DNA of 64,000 bases, taken from assembly GCF_905147045.1 (NCBI RefSeq), contig NC_065892.1, positions 14,231,501 to 14,295,500 of the forward strand, written 5' to 3'. Source of the stretch: Nymphalis io (Eukaryota > Arthropoda > Insecta > Lepidoptera > Nymphalidae). The stretch's first letter is position 1, and every line of letters starts with the position of its first letter. The notes under the pieces were generated by a model. It did no database searches, was not told where the DNA came from, and worked only from the letters and a program-made list of their open reading frames with translations. The translations under genes and the position numbers were made by a program. Of the stretch, positions 20,690 through 31,102 are shown piece after piece.

Positions 20690-21017
20690 AAACTCTTATG
20701 AGATCACTTCGTTGTCCGTCTGTCTGTCTGTCCGTCAAGACCCTATTTGTCAGGAACGCTGTGAAAAAATCAAACCCCAAAGTCTACGCAATCAAAAGAT
20801 ATGGCTGCTTATTTCGCATTTCTCATACATTCGCAAAGTTAATCAAAACATATAGAGTACTTCATGTTGACCTAGGATCATAAAATTTAGCAGAAACAGA
20901 ATCTTATAGCACAAGTATATGAAAACTTCAATAACCGCAAATTTGTTGTAACATCAATGTCTGGTGGTAAGGAACTCTCAGAGTGCGAGTCGGACTCGCA
21001 CTGCCCGGTTTTTTTTA
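20690..21017 (+). repeat. lepidopteran dispersed repeat with GTGCGAGTC hairpin end
   Basis: Contains GTCCGTCTGTCTGTCTGTCC, GTCAGGAACGC, ATATAGAGTACTTCATGTTG and the ending AGTGCGAGTCGGACTCGCAC, TGCCCGG, TTTTTTTT. The last part is a perfect hairpin with 10-bp arms (20982-20991 and 20993-21002). I know similar 'gcgagtcygactcgcactyggccggttttt' ends as a very common repeat in moth and butterfly DNA. Its class is not clear to me. Confidence 0.6.
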
Positions 21018-21094
21018 ATAATGAATTGTCAATACTGTTAGACTATATCAAGTATATCTTATTTGGTAAATAAGTTTTAAATACTTTTTTTTTC

Positions 21095-21382
21095 TTTTTT
21101 TATAGAATAGGAAGGCGGACGATGGGCCACCTGATGGTAAATAGTCACCAACGCCCAATAGACGTTGGCATTGTAAGAAATGTTAACCATCGCTTACATA
21201 GCCAATGTGCCACCAACCTTGGGAACTAAGATGTTATGTCCCGTGTGCCTGTAATTACACTAGCTCACTCATCCTTCAAACCGGAACACAACAATACCAA
21301 GTACTGCTGTTTTGCGGTATAATATCTGATAAGTGGGTGTTGCCTACCCAGACGAGCTTGCACGAAGCCCCTACCACCAGTA
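21095..21382 (-). mobile_element. SINE-B, full length
   Basis: Antisense order: T-rich tail, ATAGAATAGGAAGGCGGACG, GGCCACCTGATGGTAAATAG, TTACACTAGCTCACTCATCC, GTACTGCTGTTTTGCGGTAT, then GCCCCTACCACCAGTAA. Frames through it on either strand are not genes. Confidence 0.88.
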
Positions 21383-21717
21383 AGTACACGTGTGCCATGA
21401 TTATGACGATAGTATAATTATATTCGATTGAAATGACTTTGGAACTGACAGCAAGTAAGTAGTGAATTTGCTCATGTGGTTTGTGTGACAAAAGCGTGGT
21501 TTTTGTAACTATAACGTTATTTTTTATAAAACCGTTATTTGTTATAGCGCTGGATTAAAACGCAAACTTATGTAGAATGTTATAATTATTACCGATAAAA
21601 TTTTATGCTAAATAGCAGACAATAAGAGATACTTATCAGTGCGAAAGCTGTTATTATTATCAAGGGAAAATTGGTCTACCTAAACCTTATTATGTGACGG
21701 TGACCACACAACTATGA
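21383..21717. other. non-coding, nothing recognised
   Basis: No gene or known repeat. Confidence 0.45.
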
Positions 21718-22017
21718 ATCAAATCAAATTCCTTTATTCAACACAGAAGCATTGCACTCATGAAGATTTAAAAAAAAACTTTTAATTGCTTACAATTTTT
21801 CAGTATACCAACGAAATATCCAGGAGGTGAAATTTTCATTCCCAAGATTAGCTATCATCTATAAACTCAATAATTGTATTATGTTCTTTGCCACACAATT
21901 GTCACATTACATTTTTTTTTTATTTAGCAACAGAGATTTTTTGATTTCTGGGTCGTGTACATTGCCCCACAAACAATTTACTGCCACAATGCAGTCGAGT
22001 AACAGAAGAAATTAGTT
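21718..22017 (-). repeat. family F repeat (LINE 3' end-like)
   Basis: Shares ACCAACGAAATATCCAGGAGG-type text, GCTATCATCTATAAACTCA and CACACAATTGTCACATTACA with 55680-55885. The low-coordinate end, AATCAAATCAAATTCCTTTATT, is on the minus strand a polyadenylation signal followed by TTTGATTTGATT. It is therefore probably the 3' end of a LINE on the minus strand. No RT is visible. Confidence 0.5.
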
Positions 22018-22185
22018 TGTTTGTTCCTTGTATCAATGTTTTAAGTAATTTCTCACAAAATCATTGATAATATGGATTGAATAGCAACGGTTAATATTTT
22101 AACTTCTTCTTTAGCTTAATTATTTATACGATCGTATATACATTATTATTAGGCAACTAAATTACCCACTGGACGATGTGCATAC

Positions 22186-22188
<3 letters not shown>

Positions 22189-22228
<40 letters not shown>
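22189..22228. repeat. (TA)n microsatellite
   Basis: About 19 TA units directly before a SINE-D. Confidence 0.95.
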
Positions 22229-22231
<3 letters not shown>

Positions 22232-22238
22232 TTATTTT

Positions 22239-22490
22239 GACGAGCCGGTTGGTGTGGTTGGTAGAACACTTGCCTTTCACGCCGAAGGTTGTGGGTTCGA
22301 TTCCCACCCAGGACAGACATTTGTGTGCATGAACATATATGTTTGTCCTGAGTCTGGGTGTAATTATCTATGTAAGTATGTATTTACAAAAAAAAGTAGT
22401 ATATGTAGTATATCAGTTGGTTTCCATAGCACAAGCTTTGTACAAGCTTAATTTGGGATCAGATGGCCGTGTGTGAAAAATGTCCCAGGA
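22239..22490 (+). mobile_element. SINE-D, full length
   Basis: Head GACGAGCCGGTTGGTGTGGT and TGGTAGAACACTTGCC with B box GGGTTCGATTCCCACC, body TTTGTCCTGAGTCTGGGTGT, 3' end GTGTGAAAAATGTCCCAGGA and TATTATTA. The ATT tail has turned into a TA run that leads into the LINE-J2 copy. Confidence 0.88.
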
Positions 22491-22493
22491 TAT

Positions 22494-22497
<4 letters not shown>

Positions 22498-22542
<45 letters not shown>
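22498..22542. repeat. (TA)n microsatellite
   Basis: About 22 TA units between the SINE-D tail and the LINE-J2 start. Confidence 0.95.
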
Positions 22543-22550
<8 letters not shown>

Positions 22551-23987
22551 CTTCATATATATAATCTTTCAATTAAACAATGTTTATACCCTAGCAAGTG
22601 GAAAGTGTCCCGAGTAACACCTATTCCAAAATCGGGCTCGTCCACGGATATAACAAATTATAGACCAATCGCTGTTCTTTGTGTATTTGGAAAGATATTT
22701 GAATCGATTCTTAATAACATCATTTATATACAAATAAAGGGGCAATTGAGTGATTGCCAGCATAGGTTTCGTCCTGGACGCTCCACATTGACTAATCATA
22801 CAGAATTTGTAGATTATATAAGTACTAAAGTTAAGTCTGGTTGTCAAGTAGATGCCGCCTGCTTTGATTTCAAAAAAGCCTTCGATCTTGTAGATAATGA
22901 TGTACTTTTAAACAAATTTGCTTTATTAGGATTTTCAACTTCGCTCTTAGAATTGATGGCTCACTATTTAAAAAATCGAAGACAGTTTGTTAAGCTAGAC
23001 GGGTATAAATCGGAAGAGTATTATACACGATCAGGGGTTAGTCAAGGTAGTACCTTGGGTCCTATGCAATTTTTGATGATGATAAATGATTTACCTAGTG
23101 TTATCTCTAATGCCAAATGCCTTATGTTTGCTGATGATTTGAAACTGTACCTATCTGTAACCGAGACTAAAGACTGTGTAGCGCTACAACGTGATATCGA
23201 TGCCGTAGTTGACTGGACTATAAGAAACAAATTATCATTTAATAATTCAAAATGTAAAACTATCACTTTTTCTAGATCTCGTAAACTTATTAAAAATATA
23301 TATAATCTGTCTGACACACCAATGGAACATGTACCCAAAATCAGGGATTTAGGTGTTATAATGGATAGAAACCTAAATTTTCATGACCATATACTTAAAA
23401 CATGCAAAGATGCTAATAAATGCCTTGGTTTCATTATTAGAATATCATCGCAATTTAAGAATACCCAAGTAATAGAACAATTGTATAATGCCTATGTCCG
23501 TAGTAAATTAGAATATAATGCAATAGTTTGGAGTCCGCTTGAGGCAATGTATAGTATAATGTTAGAAAAAATTCAACGAAAATTCTGTAGATATTTATTT
23601 AAACGTAAATATGGATATTACCCTTTTCTCTATCCTTCAATGTTTGTGTCAGGTATGGTTGGTCTAGATTCACTTCAGCTTAGACGGGAAGCCGCACTTA
23701 TAAAATTTTACTATTTAATTCTAGTGCATAGGGTGGATAGCACTGCTGTACGCGAATCAATATATTTATATGTTCCCGACAAATATATGCGTGGTGTTGG
23801 AAGACGGCAACATAGATTGTTTTGCTATCCACCTATGTGGCATTCTCCCCAAGCTAGCAACAGCCCCACTGCTAGGGCTGTTAAACTTTTAAATGACTTC
23901 GTACGTTGTCGAGATGTAGACATATTTTATGATCCCTTTTATACTATGTTCAAACAAATTTATATATTTCAGAATTTTAAAAATTAA
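22551..23987 (+). CDS. LINE-J2 reverse transcriptase (N-terminally truncated)
   Basis: Reverse transcriptase and C-terminal region of a Jockey/CR1-superfamily LINE. The open frame extends upstream to 22473 through TA-encoded YIYIYI. Homology starts at LHIYNLSIKQ, so no real start codon exists. Counting from 22473: SRVTPIPKSG 46-55, NYRPIAVL 62-69, motif A FDFKKAFD 131-138, SGVSQGSTLGP 187-197, catalytic FADD 219-222, then KIRDLGVIMD and the LGFIIR thumb region. There are no stops over about 480 codons, so it is fairly young. Oddity: after the GS-LGP core the usual L-L-F-x-x-F is here MQFLMM, perhaps a mutation of this copy. It cannot transpose by itself without the lost endonuclease. Confidence 0.88.
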   Translation, partial: LHIYNLSIKQCLYPSKWKVSRVTPIPKSGSSTDITNYRPIAVLCVFGKIFESILNNIIYIQIKGQLSDCQHRFRPGRSTLTNHTEFVDYISTKVKSGCQVDAACFDFKKAFDLVDNDVLLNKFALLGFSTSLLELMAHYLKNRRQFVKLDGYKSEEYYTRSGVSQGSTLGPMQFLMMINDLPSVISNAKCLMFADDLKLYLSVTETKDCVALQRDIDAVVDWTIRNKLSFNNSKCKTITFSRSRKLIKNIYNLSDTPMEHVPKIRDLGVIMDRNLNFHDHILKTCKDANKCLGFIIRISSQFKNTQVIEQLYNAYVRSKLEYNAIVWSPLEAMYSIMLEKIQRKFCRYLFKRKYGYYPFLYPSMFVSGMVGLDSLQLRREAALIKFYYLILVHRVDSTAVRESIYLYVPDKYMRGVGRRQHRLFCYPPMWHSPQASNSPTARAVKLLNDFVRCRDVDIFYDPFYTMFKQIYIFQNFKN

Positions 23988-24184
23988 TTTTGTGGTTCCT
24001 AAATAGATTTAAGCTTATTTTGTTTACAAATTTTAATTCTATATTTGTTTTACTAAATTTTATTTTATTTATCCTTGTAGTATGTTATGTTAAATTAGTA
24101 TGAATAATTAAAAAATGTTTAGTAATTAGTGAAGATATAAGCGACTTGGTGTAAATACTGTAATGCTTATATTTTCAAATAAAG

Positions 24185-24273
<89 letters not shown>
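24185..24273 (+). repeat. (ATT)n tail of LINE-J2, about 30 units
   Basis: Uninterrupted ATT following AATAAAG. It is the LINE's own 3' tail, not an independent microsatellite. Its poly-Tyr and poly-Asn frames are not genes. Confidence 0.95.
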
Positions 24274-24703
24274 GAGTTCTTACCTTACCTACCTGAGTTC
24301 TTATCTTACCTTCTTCTATATCATAAGAGGCCTTTGCCCAAAAGCGAGTCATTATTTACTAATATTAATATTTATTAATCATTTCGCTGAAATTAAAATA
24401 AAATACACTTAAGCGTTTTTAATTAGCTAAGCGCGATCTACGCCACTAATACCGGATATTGAAGCGATATTTGCGGTTCTACCGTCACACCTACAAATAT
24501 ATCATTTGCAAATTCATATTGGCTTAAGGGTTGGTTATACAGCGTGCTTATTTATAAAATTCAATATTGTTAGTAGAAATTATTTAAAAAAAGAGGCAAG
24601 ATGTTTTTTTTTAATGGAAGCGTTAAAACAATAGTTAATATAATTATTTTTCAAACTTGAAGCTAGATTTTATTTTTCTGTCTTATTCTATCTCGTTAAT
24701 ACT
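24274..24703. other. non-coding with a 21-bp tandem duplication
   Basis: GAGTTCTTACCTTACCTACC and GAGTTCTTATCTTACCTTCT stand side by side at 24274-24315. Nothing else recognised. Confidence 0.5.
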
Positions 24704-24935
24704 AGTACCAGTACCAGTACCAGCCTGTGAATGTCCCACTGCTTTGCTAAGGCCTCCTCTCCCTTTTTGAGGAGAAGATTTTGGAGCTTATTCCACCACG
24801 ATGCTTCAATGTGGGTTGGTGGAATACACATGTGGCTGAATTTCAGTTAATTTAAACACACGCAGGCTTGCTCACGATGTTTTCCTTCACCGTCAAGCAC
24901 AAGATGAATTATAATCACAAATTAAGCACATGAAA
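24704..24935 (-). mobile_element. SINE-A body and tail (head inverted, see next)
   Basis: From the hexamer tail AGTACCAGTACCAGTACCAG through CCTGTGAATGTCCCACTGC, CACCACGATGCTTCAATG and CACGATGTTTTCCTTCACCG to TTAAGCACATGAAA. It is complete from the tail to the head/body border and stops there. Confidence 0.88.
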
Positions 24936-25013
24936 GCCGAGATGGCCCAGTGGTAAGAGCGCGTGAATCTTAACCGATGATTGTGGAATCAAACCCGGGC
25001 AAGTACCACTGAA
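24936..25013 (+). mobile_element. SINE-A tRNA-like head, inverted relative to its body
   Basis: GCCGAGATGGCCCAGTGGTA (A box) and a B box-like GGAATCAAACCCGGGCAAGT, ending CACTGAACTC. It starts on the base after the body ends but on the other strand. Together the two parts make one whole SINE-A with nothing missing. Flanking CTCGTTAATA (24692-24701) and CTCATTAATA (25014-25023) form a 10-bp target duplication with one change, so this is one insertion and not two. Confidence 0.85.
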
Positions 25014-25182
25014 CTCATTAATATTAAGCCATATTCTAGAACCCATTAGAAATACACGTATTGAATAAATATATATTACACGTTACAGAGCCTTAGATTA
25101 CACATAATTCCACTTACCAATTAAAATTAGTCACAGTATGCAAAATTAGACAAGCCAACCTATAAACGATATAATATCTTCC
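25014..25182. other. non-coding, nothing recognised
   Basis: Short AT-rich gap. Confidence 0.5.
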
Positions 25183-25325
25183 TGACCGATATCCAAAACA
25201 GCGGTCATTGTATACAATGACTAGCCAACTTCGCAGGATATTATAGAGTACAAGTGAATGCACAAACACGGGTACACACTCTACTCCTTAACCAGATGGC
25301 AATTTCACGATCGGCGAGTAATCAG
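25183..25325 (-). mobile_element. SINE-C fragment
   Basis: AACAGCGGTCATTGTATACA, GACTAGCCAACTTCGCAGGA, TATTATAGAGTACAAGTG and GCACAAACACGGGTACACAC match 56545-56640 in the same order and orientation. The tRNA-like head is missing. Confidence 0.6.
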
Positions 25326-25628
25326 ACGGAGTATCAATTTCCCTACTCTGGACTGCAGTACAAAATTTCACAATTGAACAATCTGGCTAAGAGATCAACG
25401 AGGTATTTACATATACTAACATACATTTCACGCAAAAGTACAATCCTACTGATAAGGAATTTCCTAATATCTAGAACAAGGTTGGTAGTATATATAAGTA
25501 TGTTTATATGTAACACATTTTTGCAGATAAAGCTTGACATATCGAAGTTAAAATATCTCCATGCTGCATGCATATCTAACGATATTTAATAAATAAATAC
25601 TAACGATGGCCACTAGCCCATAACTACT
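25326..25628. other. non-coding
   Basis: A 111-codon plus frame (25254-25589) begins inside the SINE-C fragment and has no recognisable domain, so I reject it as a gene. Confidence 0.45.
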
Positions 25629-25914
25629 AAGTTAGAACACGTGAATCTTAACCGATCGTAGGATCAAACCCGGGCAAGTACTACTGAATTTTCATGTGCT
25701 TAATTTGTGTTTGTAATTCATCTCGTGCTTGACGGAGAAGGAAAACATCGTGAGGAAACCCACATGTGTCTAATTTCATTGAAATTCTGCCACGTGTGTA
25801 TTCTAACAACCCCGCATTGGAGCAGCTTTGTGAAATAAGCTTCAAACCTTCTCCTCAAAAGAAAGAGGAGGCCTTAGCCCAGCTGTGGGATATTCACAAG
25901 CTGTTACTGTTATA
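25629..25914 (+). mobile_element. SINE-A, almost full length
   Basis: GTTAGAACACGTGAATCTTA, B box GGATCAAACCCGGGCAAGT, TTCATGTGCTTAATTTGTG, ACATCGTGAGGAAACCCAC, GGAGCAGCTTTGTGAAATAA, GGCCTTAGCCCAGCTGTGGG and ending AGCTGTTACTGTT. Only the first 15-20 bases of the head are lost. Confidence 0.9.
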
Positions 25915-26860
25915 TCGTTAGTAGTCGGCTTAAAACGATCTTTATCGGTACGAGCTTTGTATTATGAATTACCTGATGCGTATTTCAGCTCCACGTACAG
26001 TATCTAATGTGGTTTTGCCAGCTCATTCACACGTCACGTTATTATCGCGTTGGTTATATTTCGCAACTGTCAACATCGGTGCTATTAAATTAATTAATTT
26101 GCCGCACTAGGAACATTAGGTTGACAAAATTATACACTTTTTATTAATTATCGCAGCTTAGGTAGATAGTATTTTCAACGGAGTTCTTCAGTTTATAATA
26201 TGGAAAACAATTTGAATAGATTTGCAAAATGGTTCTATACAGTCAGGTCCTTGCAAGGATCGCTGTTTATGTTCTTTTAAAGTAAATTACGAAAATAATC
26301 ATGAAAATATTTGAAATTTACACAGATATTTTGAAGTTTTACTGTTTGAAATTATATTATCTTTTTATGTAATAAGCGAATAGAAATGTTGACTTATACA
26401 TTATTAAATTATTAAATTATTATAAATATTTTAGACATAAATTGTGTGTTAATAATTTAAGAAAATTCCGCATAACATTGTATAAAAAGGTAATATATTA
26501 TATCGGTAAACGAAAAATATTCTGTGCATCAAAAATTCAATGCTATATATTTTCAAATACACACACATACGTACAAAATACAATATTAAAGTTCAGTGAC
26601 CTTTGTGAGTTAACTTGGACTTGCGTTATGGATACATATGTATACACATATAAAAAACGAGGTAGATTTTTGCTGACGCTTCTTTCAGGTTTGTCTCGAT
26701 TTGGGTACTCCATCTCCTTATATTTACCCAATTAGGGAGGTGTGCTTCCCAACTGAGAAGTTTGCCGCGAAGTTGCGCTTGCATCGCCCGCTTCGAGTTT
26801 TGGTGTGTGACGCATGGTGCATGCTATAAAATTAAGCGATTTTAAAATTATACTCGACTA
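25915..26860. other. non-coding, nothing recognised
   Basis: The 97-codon plus frame at 26442-26735 and its antisense partner have low-complexity content. A small GC-richer spot lies at 26740-26830. No supported gene. Confidence 0.45.
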
Positions 26861-26920
26861 GTGCTGTACTCGCGACTTCGCTTGCGTCATAATTCGAATT
26901 ATAAAATACAAACATCCACC
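26861..26920 (-). mobile_element. Helitron-like 3' end fragment
   Basis: GACTAGTGCTGTACTCGCGACTTCGCTTGCGTCATAATTC is the left-edge text of this family (CTAG followed by the 'gcttcgcttgcgt' block). The rest of the element is not seen. Confidence 0.5.
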
Positions 26921-27805
26921 CCTTTTTTCTATTTTTATTTTTTTATTTCAAAATAAAATAATAATTAAGGAATGATAAAAAATATTTTTAATATATTTTT
27001 TTCTTTTAAATTAGTGTAAGAAATTTTTATTATCAATTCTGCTGAAGCTCATATCGCATGCAACAATCATACACCTAAACACACATATATGCTTAAAACA
27101 CACCAACACACTTTTGCTGTAGCATACAGGATGACTATAAAAGTCTTATACTCATTTGGGCTGAGCCCTCATTCACCAAGCTTCTGAAGTGTAACGTGCG
27201 ATAAAGAATTTTGTTTCAAAATACGCTTTCATCTTATAACTTAGTCCACGAGAATTTACGCTCCCCGTAGCTACAAGTTTTATTGTAACTTGCAAGCAAG
27301 TCAATTGCGCTTTGCGAACACTGTAACGCATAATATATATATATATAGTATGAAACGCGCACGGTTCACGGTTAGTGTGTGAAGTTGTTAAAAGTTGCCA
27401 CTTTGTAAACCATTCAAATGAAAATCCATAAATATGAAGCGTTCGAATAAAAAGTTTTCACTCGCAAAATTTAAATGATGGTGGTATGTTGATTTAATGG
27501 CAACACAGCGGTGAGTGGAAATGCTTATGTCTATATGTATAAGTGTTATTTCACAAATATTTTTGTTACATTTCCATTATTTTATGAAATTTTAGTCGAA
27601 AATAAATACTGCCGTAGTTGTGGCTCCTTTATTAAGCCTTCGTCAGCGTATACAAACGTAAAACGAAAAAATACATATGAAAAATTAAAGTAAGTGAATT
27701 TTATACAAACGAACTACCTGAACATCATACGGTTTTATTACTAATGAGTTAATCGATTCGTTGATTGGTTTTAGATAAATTATTATATTGTAAAAACAAT
27801 AAAAA
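26921..27805. other. non-coding, nothing recognised
   Basis: AT-rich, small TA run near 27332-27348. A 60-codon frame at 27511-27693 is not supported. Confidence 0.45.
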
Positions 27806-28045
27806 ACTGGTGATGGGGATTTGTGCAAGCTCGTCTGGATAGGTACCATTCACTCATAAGATATTCTACCGCAAAACAGTAGTACTTGGGTATTGTTGTG
27901 TTCCGATTTGAAGGGTGAATAAGCCAGTGTAATTACAAGCGCAAGGGACATAACATCTTAGTTCCCAAGGTTGTCTATGGGCGTTGGTGACCACTTACCA
28001 TCAGATGACAAATATGCTCATCTGCCTACCTAAACAATAAAAAAA
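27806..28045 (+). mobile_element. SINE-B, near full length
   Basis: ACTGGTGATGGGGATTTGTG, ATTCTACCGCAAAACAGTAG, AGCCAGTGTAATTACAAGCG, GGGCGTTGGTGACCACTTAC, CATCAGATGAC and an A-rich tail. A deletion has removed the GCGCATTGGCGATGTAAGC block. Confidence 0.85.
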
Positions 28046-29639
28046 TAAAATAAAAAACAAGTATAAAACCTATTTCTCAACCTATTTTACTGGTTACTGG
28101 TTCCATCATGAGATTAGCTTGATTGTATCAAATTATTGAATGGCATCAGATTTACATACAATTGATTCAAATGGGTATGACATACATACTGATTTTGTGA
28201 GTTACATTCAAAGTAAGCCAAGAAGATAGGGTTATAAGATCACAAAGATTTATAACCATCTATATATCAGCTCTACATAAAAATTACAACATCGTAACAC
28301 TGAAATATATCCTATTTCTTATCCCGTTATCGGAAGACTCGATCGGGACAAACGGATAATTTCCAAGACAATATACTATAGACGAGGAGTGAAGGGGAAC
28401 CACGGGGGGACGTAATGTCATCACGCAAGATTAAGCTATTTCAGAAGCCACACAGCTTTTTAATATAAATAGAATCACTATGTTATAAAATATTTTAAGT
28501 GCATATTGAGTAGTATTAAAAGCTCGCCTAAAGCTAGCAAAAGTTCACACAATCTCATTTCTATACTTTTTTTATTTACAGCGACAATATTATTGTATTT
28601 ACTTATTTTTGCGTTGCACAAATTTAACAAATTATTCTGAGGTATAGTTATTTTAACTACAATATGATAAACAAATTGACAAATCGCTGGTAATTTTTTT
28701 TCCCGTAGTCCACTAACAAATATATTTATGTTTGAAGTATGGATGATATGCGACGAGAGACGTTGTTTTTCGAAAAAAAAAATTAAGTACAAGCATTTTA
28801 TCTTTATTAAAATAAAACGAAAGAATTTACAAAAAGTGAAAGATTTTTATTACTTGTATATAATGAAATATCAATTCTTTATCTCAATAACTATAGCAAA
28901 TAAATAAGCCACAGTCCAAAATGAGTAACACATGCAATACATATTTATGTTGTGACTCTTGAGATTGTATATATATATATATATATTGTGATAATTCATT
29001 TTCAGTGACGCCATGATTAACGATGTTGTCATAAAGCTGACATCTTCTTGATTAGTATAAAACATACCTCAACGATACCGGTCCATTGGTAACTTGTTCA
29101 ACAAACAAAAAGCGTGTTCTTGTGAAAAATAAAAGCTACATGGTATTTTTTTTTGTTTGTCGCTGTATTTTATTCTCTGTGGTAAAAACGATTTCAATTC
29201 CAATCTGCCTTTTTAAATTCCGGTTGCTTTTTAACTGGTTTGAAAAAAGATTTAACGGAATACAATTTAAAGATTTCAATGATTTATTGAAATAAATAAA
29301 TAATAATAAATTATATTGCTAGCGTAAGAGCGTTATAATTTTAAAAGTCTCTACATGTATTTTATGCTAGCTAGAGCATCGGTTCCCGTATAGCTGTAAG
29401 CTTCTTATAATATTTTGACAAACGAGGAGCCGTTAGCTTCGTCTTAGTCTAGCTTGCTGTAGGCTATTATGTCACATCATATCCTTTATACGATAAAGCA
29501 ACAAAAACAATAATAAGCGATATATTAAGTTGTTATTAAGATATTTATTTTGAATTGTTGATTCCGAAAAAGTATTATTATAATATATATATTTTATGTC
29601 AGCTGGTATTGTCGCTTATTTGCTGTTTAATGCCGTGCT
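28046..29639. other. non-coding, AT-rich
   Basis: Contains a short TA run (28969-28986). The 104-codon minus frame at 28478-28792 and the 64- and 69-codon frames near 29 kb show no domain. No gene called. Confidence 0.45.
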
Positions 29640-29800
29640 TCAGTCAGTCTTTTAAGGGCGAGTTAGCCAGTGTAATTGGAAGCATAACAGACATAACATC
29701 TTATAGACCCCATCTTTACAAGCGCTTTGAAGAATTTGGTTTCTACTTTTTACAGTACTAATGCCCATGGGAGACCATCATATGATGCTTTTAATCGTCT
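29640..29800 (+). mobile_element. SINE-B relic
   Basis: GGGCGAGTTAGCCAGTGTAATTGGAAGCATAAC, ACATAACATCTTATAGACCC and GTACTAATGCCCATGGGAGA follow the SINE-B order with many changes. Old copy. Confidence 0.55.
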
Positions 29801-29846
29801 TTATTTAAACCTCTAGTAACTGACAAAAGAGTTAGTAAAACGACGA

Positions 29847-30139
29847 TAATAATAATTATAATAGCCTGGGACATTATATGGCCATCATACATGGCCATCT
29901 GATCCCAAATTAAGCACAGCTTGTACTATGGAAACCAGACAACTGATATACAACATGTACTATTTTTCTTTTGTATGTATTTACAAAAGAAAAACTTATA
30001 TAGATAATTACACACATACTCAGGACAAATAGACATGTTCATGCACACAAATGTCTGTCCTGGGTGGGAATCGAACCCACAACCTTCGGCGTGAAAGGCG
30101 TCGTCAAGTATCTACCAACCACGCCAACCGACTCGTCAA
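29847..30139 (-). mobile_element. SINE-D, full length
   Basis: On the minus strand: GACGAGTCGGTTGGCGTGGT, B box GGGTTCGATTCCCACCC, TTTGTCCTGAGTATGTGTGT, GGATCAGATGGCC duplicated as ATGTATGATGGCC, AATGTCCCAGGC and an ATT tail. The head carries an extra GACG beside TTTCACGCCG. It is not a tRNA gene. Confidence 0.88.
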
Positions 30140-30795
30140 TGATATTCTAGTACTAGGAATAAAATCGTTATTTTTATATAACAATAATACAACGTTGGTT
30201 AAGTCAAAAGTTGGTTTAAAACTTGCCAAATACCAATGGTTCCTCGTAATATAAATTGTTGAGTTTTTCAGTCCAGATATAGTTTGAATCAAATAGCACG
30301 TAAGTCTTGCACCTGATGTCGGTCGTACCGGGATATATATATGTGTATATTGCATCTGTTAACACTTTTCTTTAACGCGGTTAACTAGTTCTTGGGACGC
30401 CGAGGCCTCAGGTTACATATTTATAGAACCACGCACAATCTAAAATGAGATGGATAACCGATAAATCGCGTTTAATTTTTAATAAGCAGTACAGGCCAGT
30501 GATTTTAACAATCTAAAAATAACTATACAAAAACTTCCAAATATCAATGTGAGCATAGAATTTCGTTCGTCTGTCAAGTTGTCCATCGCTACGGCTTTAA
30601 CCGCTAATCTGGCGATCCGTCCTTCGTAACATGGGTATGACCTCTATGATATTACTTTTTTTTTGTGAAACGCTGTCTAATATTTTATGTATGAATGACA
30701 TAAGCCGAAATATTAATATTTATATAATGATAATTTATTTCTAGATTTTTGTAAGCATCAATGATTTCAGAACTGTAATAACCTTCTTATATACT
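30140..30795. other. non-coding, nothing recognised
   Basis: No gene or known repeat. Confidence 0.45.
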
Positions 30796-30968
30796 AGATT
30801 CCGGCCACGGCTACGCCGGTGTAAGGGAGGGGCTAAGTAACCTACGTGTTAAGTCAATCATAAGATATCTTATTCAAAATTTCATCAAAATCCGTCCAGT
30901 TGTTTTTGCGTGAAAGATTAACAAATATCAATTCACCCGTCCACATCGCGTTAATAATATAAGGAGGA
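30796..30968 (-). mobile_element. Helitron-like short element
   Basis: ACTAGATTCCGGCCACGGCTACGCCGG at the left, AAATTTCATCAAAATCCGTC and GTTAATAATATAAGGAGG at the right. Same layout as the copies at 11.3 and 13.6 kb. Confidence 0.6.
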
Positions 30969-31102
30969 TGAATTCAATCACAATATTCGATTTTTGAAAC
31001 ATTTTAATAGGTATTTTGTTAACACAGGTATTAAGAAGCATAATAGGTATTTAATTTTTTTAAATGTATAATTCATAATTTGATTGCCATACCTTAGACT
31101 AA

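Larger units (their letters stand above)
22551..24273 (+). mobile_element. LINE-J2, 5'-truncated (Jockey/CR1 superfamily)
   Basis: RT-only copy that begins at the edge of a TA run, continues through a single open frame to 23987 and a 200-bp 3' UTR, then AATAAAG and about 30 ATT units. The truncation removed the endonuclease and any first ORF. No clear target duplication is found, because the left flank is microsatellite. Confidence 0.88.

Noticed and set aside
20533..20883. 116-codon plus frame
   Set aside because: Its second half lies in a common lepidopteran repeat (GTCCGTCTGTCTGTC...), and there is no domain.
24163..24378. Poly-Tyr and poly-Asn frames
   Set aside because: Translations of the (ATT)n tail of LINE-J2.
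25254..25589. 111-codon plus frame
   Set aside because: Starts in a SINE-C fragment, no domain, composition of chance AT-rich translation.
28478..28792. 104-codon minus frame
   Set aside because: K/I/N-rich without domain; length within chance for this AT content.
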